DNA from: Erginobacter sp964587835
Lineage (GTDB): Bacteria > Auribacterota > Erginobacteria > Erginobacterales > Erginobacteraceae
DNA: 10,911 nt
Assembly (NCBI GenBank): GCA_964587835.1
Contig: CAZPMN010000054.1
Coordinates: 1-10,911, forward strand
Direction of reading: 5' to 3'
Part shown: piece by piece, positions 1 to 4,733 of the stretch
Position numbering within the stretch: position 1 is the stretch's first letter
How the letters are laid out: each line of letters opens with the position of its first letter
Notes under the pieces: generated by a model
The model's database searches: none
Told to the model about the DNA's origin: nothing
Seen by the model: the letters and a program-made list of their open reading frames with translations, nothing else
Position numbers and translations under genes: made by a program

Positions 1-75
1 AGTAAGCAGTGAGCAGTAAGCGGTGGGTAGTAAATAGTAAGTCAGTAACCAGTGCTCAGTAATCGGTACCGATCA
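1..75. repeat. Degenerate AGTAAGC/AGTGAGC short direct repeats
   Basis: The first 75 bases are built from imperfect repetitions of AGTAAGC, AGTGAGC and CAGTAAC-like words. The string GTAAGCAGTGAGCAGTAAGC at 2-21 recurs at 7203-7222, again just upstream of a copy of the dispersed element that follows here at 103. No reading frame in it looks like protein. The pairing suggests that the short repeats and the element belong to one composite intergenic block. The window edge cuts it, so its true left end is not visible. Confidence 0.7.
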
Positions 76-102
76 TTGTCAGGACCCCGAACGGCGCCCC
101 AG

Positions 103-257
103 GTCATTGCGAGGAGGCCCGAAGGCATTCGGGCCGACGAAGCAATCTCATCTCACCGCTGGAATTGCAATTAGTGGACTCAGCAATCCAGCTGCGAGCA
201 CAGCAACCGGGACCGATAATCCGCTTAATCCGCGGCTCCAAAAGAGGGCCGGACAAC
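103..257. repeat. Dispersed GTCATTGCGAG / GAAGCAATCTC element, copy 1
   Basis: It opens with GTCATTGCGAGGAGGCCCG, followed by a small hairpin (GCCCGAA, then TTCGGGC) and CGACGAAGCAATCTCATCTC. It continues through a tail ending in two 9-bp AATCCGC units near 218-235. Copy 2 at 7242-7427 follows the same order with moderate divergence, including GGACCGATAATCCGC near the end and GGACAAC at about 250 and 7420. Repeats with this CATTGCGAG...GAAGCAATCTC core are widespread in draft genomes of uncultured bacteria (recalled, not searched). I infer a non-coding, MITE- or REP-like element. The reading frames across it are not believable genes. Confidence 0.75.
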
Positions 258-264
258 CGGGAAT

Positions 265-305
265 CCATTCCCCATTCCCCATTCCCCATTCCCCATTCCC
301 CATTC
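265..305. repeat. 7-bp tandem repeat CCATTCC, about six copies
   Basis: Nearly six perfect head-to-tail copies of CCATTCC run from 265 to 305. The last copy reaches the first base of the stop codon of the minus-strand HAD phosphatase gene (stop at 305-307). On the minus strand it reads GGAATGG repeats in the 3' untranslated region. Such arrays often vary in copy number between strains through slippage; here it is too close to the gene end to change the protein unless it expands past the stop. Confidence 0.85.
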
Positions 306-976
306 TAACCGAAGAGGTGCCGGGCCACCTGGAAAAAGTCGGAAAAGGGGACGCAGGGGAGGTTCTCTTCCCGGCAGTAGTCGGCCAGCCGCTCCCGGGC
401 GAAGACCAGGTCGGCGACCCGTCCGGCCGGGGTATCGCTCCAGCCGTTTCCGGCGAAGATCACATAGTATCCTTCCCCCTGAAGTTCCCGGACGGTCTCC
501 GCCTTCCCGATCAAGCAGTTGTCATGGCGCAGGTTGCGGTGCTCGCGGAAGGCGGGAACGAAGCGTCCGGCGGTAATCCGGGCACGGTGGCAAAGGATAT
601 CTCTTTCGGCCAGCCGGACCCCCCATCGTTCCAGGAGCGGGTGGAGGTAGAGGTCGAACCCGTTGGAGACAATCATCGTCCGGATCCCGTAGCCGGAGAG
701 TCGGCTGAGCAGTTCCCGGAATCCGGGACGGAGCCGGGCAAAAGAGGCGATGAATCCGGCCACTTCGCTCTCACTGCCCCGGAAGTGCTCGGCCATCGCC
801 AGGTAGGCTTCTTTCATACCGATCTCGCGGTCATGATAGGCCCGGTGAGCACCACGCCATTTTGGATCGGCAAAACGGGAAAAGATCCCGTCGAAGATAT
901 CCTCCTCGGTAATGGTCCCGTCGAAATCAAAGACCATCGCCGCCCTCTTGCCCAGGGTGTCGATCGCCAGCGTCAT
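305..976 (-). CDS. HAD-superfamily (MtnX/SerB-like, subclass IB) phosphatase
   Basis: A 223-residue soluble phosphohydrolase of the HAD fold. Motif I is DFDGT (nucleophile Asp17, acid/base Asp19), motif II is the Ser in IVSNGFD (Ser104), motif III is Lys158 in GKAE, and motif IV is AGNGWSD (179-181 region). A helical cap lies between motifs I and II, as in MtnX-like phosphatases that remove phosphate from small sugar or amino-acid phosphates; the substrate cannot be read from the sequence. Motif IV has Asn177 where most relatives carry Asp, while Asp181 is kept. The start at 976 has no clear Shine-Dalgarno. An ATG at 937 (residue 14) sits behind GAGGG and gives a more typical short N-terminus, so the protein may be 210 residues. 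The gene begins only 13 bases after a terminator hairpin, so its promoter is not obvious. Confidence 0.85.
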   Translation of the reverse strand: MTLAIDTLGKRAAMVFDFDGTITEEDIFDGIFSRFADPKWRGAHRAYHDREIGMKEAYLAMAEHFRGSESEVAGFIASFARLRPGFRELLSRLSGYGIRTMIVSNGFDLYLHPLLERWGVRLAERDILCHRARITAGRFVPAFREHRNLRHDNCLIGKAETVRELQGEGYYVIFAGNGWSDTPAGRVADLVFARERLADYCREENLPCVPFSDFFQVARHLFG

Positions 977-1018
977 CGTTCAAAGACAAAGGAGCCCCGG
1001 ATCGCTCCGGGGCTCCTT
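977..1018 (-). terminator. Rho-independent terminator of the lysine-rich protein gene
   Basis: A perfect inverted repeat (GGAGCCCCGGA at 991-1001, TCGC loop, TCCGGGGCTCC at 1006-1016) extends by two A-T pairs to a 13-bp stem. Read on the minus strand it is followed by TTTGTCTTTG. It lies 20 bases past the stop at 1038, so it ends the transcript of the lysine-rich gene. The plus-strand side has no T run, so it works in one direction. Confidence 0.85.
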
Positions 1019-1037
1019 GGGGAAAAATTCAAATCCC

Positions 1038-1347
1038 TTATCGCTTCTTTTTCTTGGCCGGGGCCTTCTTCTTGGCGANNNNNNNNNNNNNNNNNNNNNN
1101 NNNNNNNNNNNNNNNNNNNNNNNNNNNNNNNNNNNNNNNNNNNNNNNNNNNNNNNNNNNNNNNNNNNNNNNNNNNNNNCAGCCTTCTTCTTGGCCGGGGC
1201 CTTCTTCTTCGGGGCTGCCTTCTTCTTGGCGACAGCCTTCTTCTTGGCCGGGGCCTTCTTCTTCGGGGCTGCCTTCTTCTTGGCGACGACCTTCTTCTTG
1301 GCCGAAGCCTTTTTCTTCGGTGCGGCCTTCTTCTTCGCCTGCTTCAT
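1038..1347 (-). CDS. Lysine/alanine/proline-rich histone H1-like protein, interrupted by an assembly gap
   Basis: Starts at 1347 (MKQAKKKAAPKKK) behind AAGGAGG with 8-base spacing; the in-frame ATG at 1389 lacks such a site. The protein is made almost wholly of six-residue units of the type xxAKKK or xxPKKK, matching H1-like C-terminal tails found in several bacterial groups that bind and compact DNA. A run of 100 Ns interrupts it. Beyond the gap the frame appears shifted, but reading AKKKAPAKKKKR then TAA at 1038-1040 shows the real end. Removing the Ns restores one frame of 69 residues, so the true gap length is a multiple of three, possibly zero or a multiple of 54 bases. No globular domain is seen. 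Nucleoid binding is inferred from composition only. Confidence 0.8.
1041..1338 (-). repeat. Nested 18/54-bp tandem repeat coding for the KKK units
   Basis: Two identical 54-bp units lie at 1179-1232 and 1233-1286, each made of three related 18-bp subunits coding for AVAKKK, APAKKK and AAPKKK on the minus strand. Diverged units flank them on both sides. This repeat is the likely reason the assembly broke at 1079-1178. Confidence 0.85.
1079..1178. other. Assembly gap of exactly 100 Ns
   Basis: One hundred consecutive Ns, the conventional placeholder for a gap of unknown length. The left edge (...CTTCTTCTTGGCGA) and right edge (CAGCCTTCTTCTT...) join to give exactly the sequence seen at the internal unit junction at 1232/1233. 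The missing sequence may therefore be nothing, or whole repeat units. Confidence 0.97.
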
Positions 1348-1446
1348 CCTCTCTCCCTCCTTGCTTTTTTCCCCGGAGACTCCGGCCACCGTGGCCTTTG
1401 GCGCCCGAGGATTGCTGGAGACGTAACTCCGTACCGTAGGGACAAG

Positions 1447-1473
1447 GTTATACGAAGCGGGAGATTATGTGAA
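1447..1473 (-). promoter_or_regulatory. Candidate promoter for the lysine-rich protein gene
   Basis: On the minus strand TTCACA (1473-1468) and TATAAC (1452-1447) each match the sigma-70 consensus at five of six positions, with a short 15-base spacer. It would give a leader of roughly 95 bases containing a GGCCA/TGGCC hairpin (1384-1396) ahead of the ribosome site. The short spacer lowers confidence. A T8 run on the minus strand just past the nfu stop (about 1500) may end the upstream transcript. Confidence 0.35.
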
Positions 1474-1514
1474 ACAAATAAATCAAAAACGGAAAAAAAA
1501 TTTCGCCGGAAGAA

Positions 1515-1736
1515 TCAGACCGCGACTACAGACTTGATATCGGGCACTTCTTCCCGGATCGCCCTCTCCACCCCGTGTTTGAGGGTCATGGTCGCCATCG
1601 GGCAGCCGCCGCAGGCTCCGGTCAGCTTGACCTTGACGACACCATCCTCGGTCACCTCGACCAGTTCCACGTCGCCGCCGTCCCGCTGCAGGAACGGGCG
1701 AACCTTCTCTAAAGCCGCTTCAATTTTTTCTTTCAT
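1515..1736 (-). CDS. NifU C-terminal-domain (Nfu-type) Fe-S cluster scaffold/carrier
   Basis: A 73-residue protein that is the whole stand-alone Nfu domain. It starts with helix KIEAALEKVRPFLQRDGGDV and carries the ACGGCPMA motif, with Cys42 and Cys45 as the CxxC pair that holds a bridging Fe-S cluster between two subunits. The length matches single-domain Nfu proteins. The start at 1736 is preceded by AAGGAGTT at 7-base spacing. It lies 127 bases downstream of ferritin on the same strand. It probably receives and passes on clusters for the Fe-S proteins of an anaerobe; the neighbouring ferritin and rubrerythrin fit a shared role in iron supply and repair. The exact client proteins are unknown. 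Confidence 0.93.
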   Translation of the reverse strand: MKEKIEAALEKVRPFLQRDGGDVELVEVTEDGVVKVKLTGACGGCPMATMTLKHGVERAIREEVPDIKSVVAV

Positions 1737-1741
1737 CCTGT

Positions 1742-1863
1742 TTAACTCCTTGCCGTTTGATCTCCGCTTTTTCCCGAGAGCCGGACGCCATACCCGAAAA
1801 CCCGGGCCAGGACGGCTCGGGTTCGGAGTCGCGATCGGGATCGGAAACGGTATCGGTTTTCTA
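1742..1863. other. Intergenic between ferritin and nfu, low-complexity GATCGGGATCGG tract
   Basis: A 120-base stretch with loosely repeated CGGGATCGG, CGGAAACGG and CGGTATCGG words (about 1817-1858). CCCGAAAACCCGGG near 1794 could form a weak hairpin on the minus strand after the ferritin stop. No convincing terminator with a T run and no small gene with a ribosome site was found. Confidence 0.4.
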
Positions 1864-2373
1864 TTATTCCGCCGCCGGCGGGGTGAAGACCCGCGTTCCC
1901 ATCTCCCGATCGAGCATAAAGAGCCCGCTCCCCTTCTCTCCGGCCAGTTTCAGCCGCTCCACCACCCCGTCGGCCGTAGACTCCTCCTCGACCTGCTCGG
2001 TCACGAACCACTGGAGGAAAGCCTCGGTGGCGTAGTCATCCTCCGAGCGGGCCAGCTTGACCAATCCGTTAATCAGACTGGTCACCAGGCGCTCGTGCTC
2101 CAGGACCTGCTCGAAGACCTCGAGGACCGAACCCCACTCGTTCGGCGGGCCCTCAATCGGCTGGAGGAGGACCCGGCCACCCCTCTCGTTGAGGTAGCCG
2201 AAAAATTTCTCCGCGTGGCTGACCTCTTCCCGGGCCTGGATCGTCATCCAGTTGGCGAAACCGCTTAAGTTCACCGACTCGCACCAGGCCGCCATCGAGA
2301 GGTAGAGATAGGCCGAGTACAACTCCTTGTTGATCTGAACGTTTAAGGCTTCCTGCATCTTCTCGCTGATCAT
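1864..2373 (-). CDS. ftnA: Bacterial non-heme ferritin (FtnA type)
   Basis: A 169-residue four-helix ferritin that oxidises Fe(II) and stores it as a mineral core in a 24-subunit cytoplasmic cage. With the start at 2373 (MISEKMQEALN) the iron ligands fall at the E. coli FtnA numbers without any shift: Glu17, Glu49, Glu50, His53, Glu94, Glu126, Gln127, Glu129 and Glu130. The ferroxidase A/B sites and the third C site therefore look complete. The start is supported by AAGGAGAG five bases upstream; the longer open frame reaching 2511 lacks family sequence and overlaps the desulfoferrodoxin remnant. It lies about 100 bases downstream of that remnant on the same strand. A role in limiting free iron during oxidative stress is inferred from the PerR/rubrerythrin neighbours. 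Confidence 0.95.
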   Translation of the reverse strand: MISEKMQEALNVQINKELYSAYLYLSMAAWCESVNLSGFANWMTIQAREEVSHAEKFFGYLNERGGRVLLQPIEGPPNEWGSVLEVFEQVLEHERLVTSLINGLVKLARSEDDYATEAFLQWFVTEQVEEESTADGVVERLKLAGEKGSGLFMLDREMGTRVFTPPAAE

Positions 2374-2384
2374 TATGACTCTCC

Positions 2385-2460
2385 TTAGCTCGTACTTCGT
2401 ACTCGTACTTGTCCTCGTACTCGATAGAGGAGTGAAAGAAGGTTCGAGTACGAGTAAGAA
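2385..2460. repeat. TCGTACT/CGAGTA repeats with an 11-bp inverted repeat upstream of ferritin
   Basis: The ferritin leader contains several CGTACT or CGTACTT words at 2391-2424. CTCGTACTCGA (2414-2424) is matched by its exact inverse TCGAGTACGAG (2444-2454) across a 19-base loop. It can form a hairpin in the RNA between the desulfoferrodoxin remnant and the ferritin start. It may be a dispersed low-complexity repeat, a processing site or an operator. The stem has no T run, so it is not a standard terminator. Confidence 0.6.
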
Positions 2461-2473
2461 TACGCAGATGGAA

Positions 2474-2752
2474 TCAGGATTTCCAGAGCCCGTGGACGTT
2501 GCAGTACTCACGGGCGGTCGCCCCGGGGATCTTCATCTTGAAGACCGTCTCCGCCGGCTGGCCCGGCTTGAGGAAATGCCGGGGGGCGTGAACCCCATCG
2601 GGGGAGATCAGCTGGATCTACTCGATATAGTGCTTCTCTTCCATCAGTTCCATATCCTGACCGCAGCAGACCAGGGTCCCGGCCCCGGCGTGGAGAACTT
2701 CCACGATATTCCCGCAGACCCCGCACTTGTAAATCGCAAATCTCTTGGTCAT
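2474..2752 (-). pseudogene. dfx: Broken desulfoferrodoxin (superoxide reductase): internal deletion plus in-frame TAG
   Basis: The frame starts at 2752 behind a perfect AAGGAGGT site. It reads MTKRFAIYKCGVCGNIVEVL, then a CC pair, GQDMELM, and at once EEKHYIE followed by TAG (2618-2620). Beyond the stop the same frame continues IQLISPDGVH ... FLKPGQPAET ... AREYCNVHGLWKS to TGA at 2474. Full two-centre family members are about 125 residues; this frame spans 92. About 33 residues between LM and EEKH are missing, the stretch that carries two catalytic-iron histidines. The TAG replaces the Trp of the usual EKHxIEW motif (TGG to TAG). Center I ligands are intact (Cys10, Cys13, Cys29, Cys30). Center II retains His41 before the stop and Cys84/His87 after it. 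Superoxide reductase activity should be lost. A 44-residue desulforedoxin-like product remains possible. Confidence 0.85.
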
Positions 2753-2776
2753 CGTCAACCTCCTTTCTTAGGGGGG

Positions 2777-2793
2777 AATTCTTATTGAGAATT
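2777..2793. promoter_or_regulatory. AATTCT-N5-AGAATT palindrome between rubrerythrin and the dfx remnant
   Basis: A perfect 6-5-6 inverted repeat in the 49-base spacer between the rubrerythrin stop and the start of the dfx remnant. It is AT-rich in a GC-rich setting. Its spacing differs from the 7-1-7 Fur/PerR pattern, so it may be an RNA hairpin or processing site instead. No function can be assigned. Confidence 0.3.
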
Positions 2794-2801
2794 TTTGCTC
2801 T

Positions 2802-3380
2802 TTACCAGTTCTCGCCCAGGAGCTCGAAGTGGGCCCGGGGGTGGACGCAGGCGGGACAAGTCTCCGGCGCCTCGGACCCCCGGTGAAGGTAGCCGCAGTT
2901 CAGGCAGCGCCAGACCACTTCCCCATCGCGTTTGAAGACCCGGCCCTGCTCGATATTCTTCATCAGGTCGAGGTAGCGCTTCTCATGCTGTTTCTCGGCC
3001 ACCGCGATCGACTCCATCGCTTTCGCAATCGCCTCGAAACCTTCTTCCCGGGCGATTTCGGCAAAGCCGGGATACATCTCGGTCCACTCGTAATGCTCCC
3101 CGCCGGCGGCCTCCCGGAGGTTCTCGGCGGTCGAGCCGATAACCCCAAAGGGAAAGGCGGCCCCGGCCAGAACACCTTCCTCGCCGCCGGTCATAAAGTT
3201 GAAGAGTCGTTTGGCGTGCTCCTTTTCCTGGTTGGCGGTCTCCGCAAATATATTGGAGATCTGAACAAAACCTTCCTTCTTCGCCTTGGCAGAAAAGTAG
3301 GTATAGCGGTTGCGGGCCTGCGACTCGCCGGTAAAGGCGGTCATCAGGTTCTTGGCCGTCTTCGATCCTTTCATTTCCAT
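2802..3380 (-). CDS. rbr: Rubrerythrin
   Basis: A 192-residue cytoplasmic peroxidase of anaerobes that reduces hydrogen peroxide to water with electrons from rubredoxin or NADH-linked donors. The N-terminal ferritin-like four-helix domain (about 1-145) carries the di-iron ligands Glu19, Glu52, His55, Glu95, Glu98, Glu129 and His132 in the usual ESQARNRY, EKEHAK, and AEKQHEKRY settings. The C-terminal rubredoxin-like domain (about 155-192) has Cys159/Cys162 and Cys175/Cys178, which bind one iron. The usual Gly after the last Cys is Val179, a minor deviation. The length is normal. The start at 3380 has AGGAG nine bases upstream; Met3 is an alternative. It follows perR by 37 bases and is probably cotranscribed and peroxide-induced. 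Confidence 0.97.
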   Translation of the reverse strand: MEMKGSKTAKNLMTAFTGESQARNRYTYFSAKAKKEGFVQISNIFAETANQEKEHAKRLFNFMTGGEEGVLAGAAFPFGVIGSTAENLREAAGGEHYEWTEMYPGFAEIAREEGFEAIAKAMESIAVAEKQHEKRYLDLMKNIEQGRVFKRDGEVVWRCLNCGYLHRGSEAPETCPACVHPRAHFELLGENW

Positions 3381-3417
3381 AGTCTCTTTCTCCTGTTTTT
3401 ACTGTTTTCTCCGCCGT

Positions 3418-3831
3418 TCAGACGGCGGCTTCTCGCTTTTTCCTCTCTTTTCGGCAGCGGGGGCAGATACCAAAAAATTCCAGCTGATGGCCGGTCACCT
3501 GGAATCCGCCCGGGTCCGCGACCAAACTCTCCGGGTCGGGCAGGGAGGTCAGGACCAGGTCGGCCACCCGGCCGCAAAACTGGCAGTGAATGTGATAATG
3601 CGGCGCCACAACACCATCAAACCGCTTCTTCCCTCCACCGATTTCCAGCTTGCGGATCAGGCCTTCGCGGGAGAGCGTCTCCAGATTACGGTAAACCGTT
3701 CCCAGGCTTATCCTCGGAATCCGCTGGCGCACCTGACGGTAAAGTTCGTCCGCGGTAGGGTGAGATTCCGTCCCCCGGAGTTCCTCCAGAATCACCTGTC
3801 GCTGTTTGGTTACCCGTAGTCGCGGTTCCAT
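3418..3831 (-). CDS. perR: PerR-type Fur-family peroxide-sensing repressor
   Basis: A 137-residue dimeric DNA-binding repressor. The N-terminal winged helix (about 1-75) includes RVTKQRQVILEEL and SLGTVYRNLETL. The C-terminal dimer domain holds HYHIHCQFCG and CPRC. Aligned to B. subtilis PerR with a constant offset of 13, every ligand matches: regulatory metal His24, Asp72, His78, His80 and Asp91, and structural zinc Cys83, Cys86, Cys123 and Cys126. Asp72 and Asp91 favour PerR over Fur, where Glu is common. PerR senses peroxide by iron-catalysed oxidation of its histidines and then leaves its operators. The start at 3831 has GGGGAGG a short distance upstream. It heads the perR-rbr-dfx order typical of anaerobes. 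B. subtilis ligand numbers are from memory. Confidence 0.93.
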   Translation of the reverse strand: MEPRLRVTKQRQVILEELRGTESHPTADELYRQVRQRIPRISLGTVYRNLETLSREGLIRKLEIGGGKKRFDGVVAPHYHIHCQFCGRVADLVLTSLPDPESLVADPGGFQVTGHQLEFFGICPRCRKERKKREAAV

Positions 3832-3853
3832 TCCCCATCCTCCCCAACTGTTT

Positions 3854-3868
3854 TAGTAATAATTACTA
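3854..3868. promoter_or_regulatory. Perfect 7-1-7 palindrome, candidate PerR box
   Basis: TAGTAAT-A-ATTACTA is a perfect inverted repeat with the 7-1-7 layout of PerR and Fur-family boxes (TTATAATNATTATAA in Bacillus), differing at two bases per half. It lies 23 bases upstream of the perR start codon in an AT-rich island, inside the expected promoter or early leader. Autoregulation by PerR is the simplest reading. I saw no second copy upstream of rubrerythrin or ferritin. Confidence 0.65.
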
Positions 3869-3869
3869 T

Positions 3870-3907
3870 TCTTATAATAAGCTATAACAGCCGGCCCTAT
3901 CTGTCAA
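3870..3907 (-). promoter_or_regulatory. Candidate perR promoter
   Basis: On the minus strand a consensus TTGACA (3907-3902) is followed by an AT-rich stretch containing TATAGC (15-base spacer) or TAGCTT (17-base spacer), and further on TTATTATAAG. The -35 is perfect; the -10 is uncertain. The 7-1-7 palindrome lies just downstream, where a bound repressor would block transcription. Confidence 0.45.
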
Positions 3908-3924
3908 CCCCCGGAGGGGAAATA

Positions 3925-4599
3925 TTAATTTCTCCCGTCGGGGCAAATCACCACGCCATCGGGGGCTCTCATCTCCACCAGCTCCAGGAAGTAGGTATCG
4001 AAACCGAGCAGGGCGATGATCATACCGGAGAGACCGCCGGCGTCAATTCCCACTTCGGCCTTGACGATCCCCACCCCCGAGGCCAGCCACTGTGTGGAGA
4101 TACTGACCGTGCCGTCATCCGACCAGGTTGTCACCTTGACTTTAAGACAGTCGAACTCGCCGGCCGGAACCGTGATCTTCTCCTTGCCCTGGACGGATCC
4201 CCTGACCCGACTCTTGATGATGCTTTTCCGTTCCACCACCTCCTTACCTTCCCACTCCCAGGTCTGGCCAATCCTAATTTCAGCCGGAAAACGCAGAAGG
4301 AAAGGGTGGTAGGTCCGGGTGCTGGAAAAGAGGAAGGTATCGCTGTGGGCCGAAGTCAGGAGGACCCCTTCCGGGGAGAGGAGGTAGACCTGGATGATAT
4401 CCAGCCTCCGGGACCGGGAATCAACAATGATTCGGTCCCCCTTGATTGCCACCGAGGTATTGACCTCTCCCAGATTGGAGTCATACCTCCAGCTGAAACC
4501 ATCTTCCAGTGGGAAATGCTCGCGCAGGGAGATTGTCTCCTCGGCCGGGGCGGCCAGAAGCAGCGTTGTTGAGAGGAGAATGACCAGGAGGAAGTCCAC
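3925..4599 (-). CDS. Predicted exported protein of unknown function (beta-rich, DUF3108-like ending)
   Basis: A 224-residue protein. Residues 1-19 are a hydrophobic signal sequence (VILLSTTLLLAAPA) with a likely cleavage after APA, although no basic residue precedes the hydrophobic stretch. The mature part looks beta-rich. It has an FPLEDGFSWRYDSN opening, a QTWEWEGKEV segment, VPAGEFDCLKVKV (around 145-157) and TQWLASGVGIVKAEV (around 167-181). The pairing of 'VPAGxFDCxKV' with 'W-A-x-GVGxVK' resembles DUF3108-like and related envelope proteins; this is a resemblance by eye. The start is GTG at 4599, the first possible one after the in-frame TAA, and has no visible Shine-Dalgarno, so the true start may differ. 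It may be an outer-layer or lipid-facing protein; no function is claimed. Confidence 0.7.
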   Translation of the reverse strand: MDFLLVILLSTTLLLAAPAEETISLREHFPLEDGFSWRYDSNLGEVNTSVAIKGDRIIVDSRSRRLDIIQVYLLSPEGVLLTSAHSDTFLFSSTRTYHPFLLRFPAEIRIGQTWEWEGKEVVERKSIIKSRVRGSVQGKEKITVPAGEFDCLKVKVTTWSDDGTVSISTQWLASGVGIVKAEVGIDAGGLSGMIIALLGFDTYFLELVEMRAPDGVVICPDGRN

Positions 4600-4733
4600 T
4601 ATCGCAAAGGAGCAGGTTATCGGTAATCGGTCCTGAAGAAGCGGTTCGGGATCTTCGCTTCGCTTAGACTTAAAGAGGGTGGGGTAAGGTTCTCTTTAAA
4701 CATAAATTAGTGCTAATTCGTGCAATTAGTGGA
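4600..4733. other. Intergenic with degenerate AATTAGTGC/AATTCGTGC repeats
   Basis: This spacer between the phosphatase gene and the secreted-protein gene holds three imperfect 9-bp units of the AATTMGTGS type at about 4705-4732. The 15-mer TGCAATTAGTGGACT at 4721-4735 is identical to 166-180 inside dispersed element copy 1, and it runs into the phosphatase stop codon (4734-4736). CGGTAATCGG near 4621 echoes AATCGGTACCGAT at 61-73. I see no clear promoter for the downstream gene. Confidence 0.55.

Noticed and set aside
1..75. Possible CRISPR array from the short repeated words
   Set aside because: The words are 7-10 bases, degenerate, without constant spacer length, and no cas gene is in the window.
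104..289. Similar minus-strand peptides at 104-289 and 7185-7448 that could be read as a gene family
   Set aside because: The likeness comes from the DNA repeat itself. Neither has a ribosome site, and the two differ by repeat-unit and hairpin insertions in ways expected of non-coding DNA.
107..1426. A 439-residue plus-strand open frame
   Set aside because: It runs antisense through the HAD phosphatase and the lysine-rich gene, contains the N gap, and its sequence has no family features. It is a GC-driven shadow.
1864..2511. Longer 215-residue ferritin with extra N-terminus
   Set aside because: The extension lies in the repeat leader and the dfx 3' end. The 2373 start has a ribosome site and puts all ligands at the known positions.
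2618..2620. TAG in the dfx frame as a recoded codon (pyrrolysine or Trp)
   Set aside because: TAG is used as the normal stop of the HAD phosphatase, the SpoIIE phosphatase and the Mo-hydroxylase large subunit. The frame also has a large internal deletion, so decay explains both changes.
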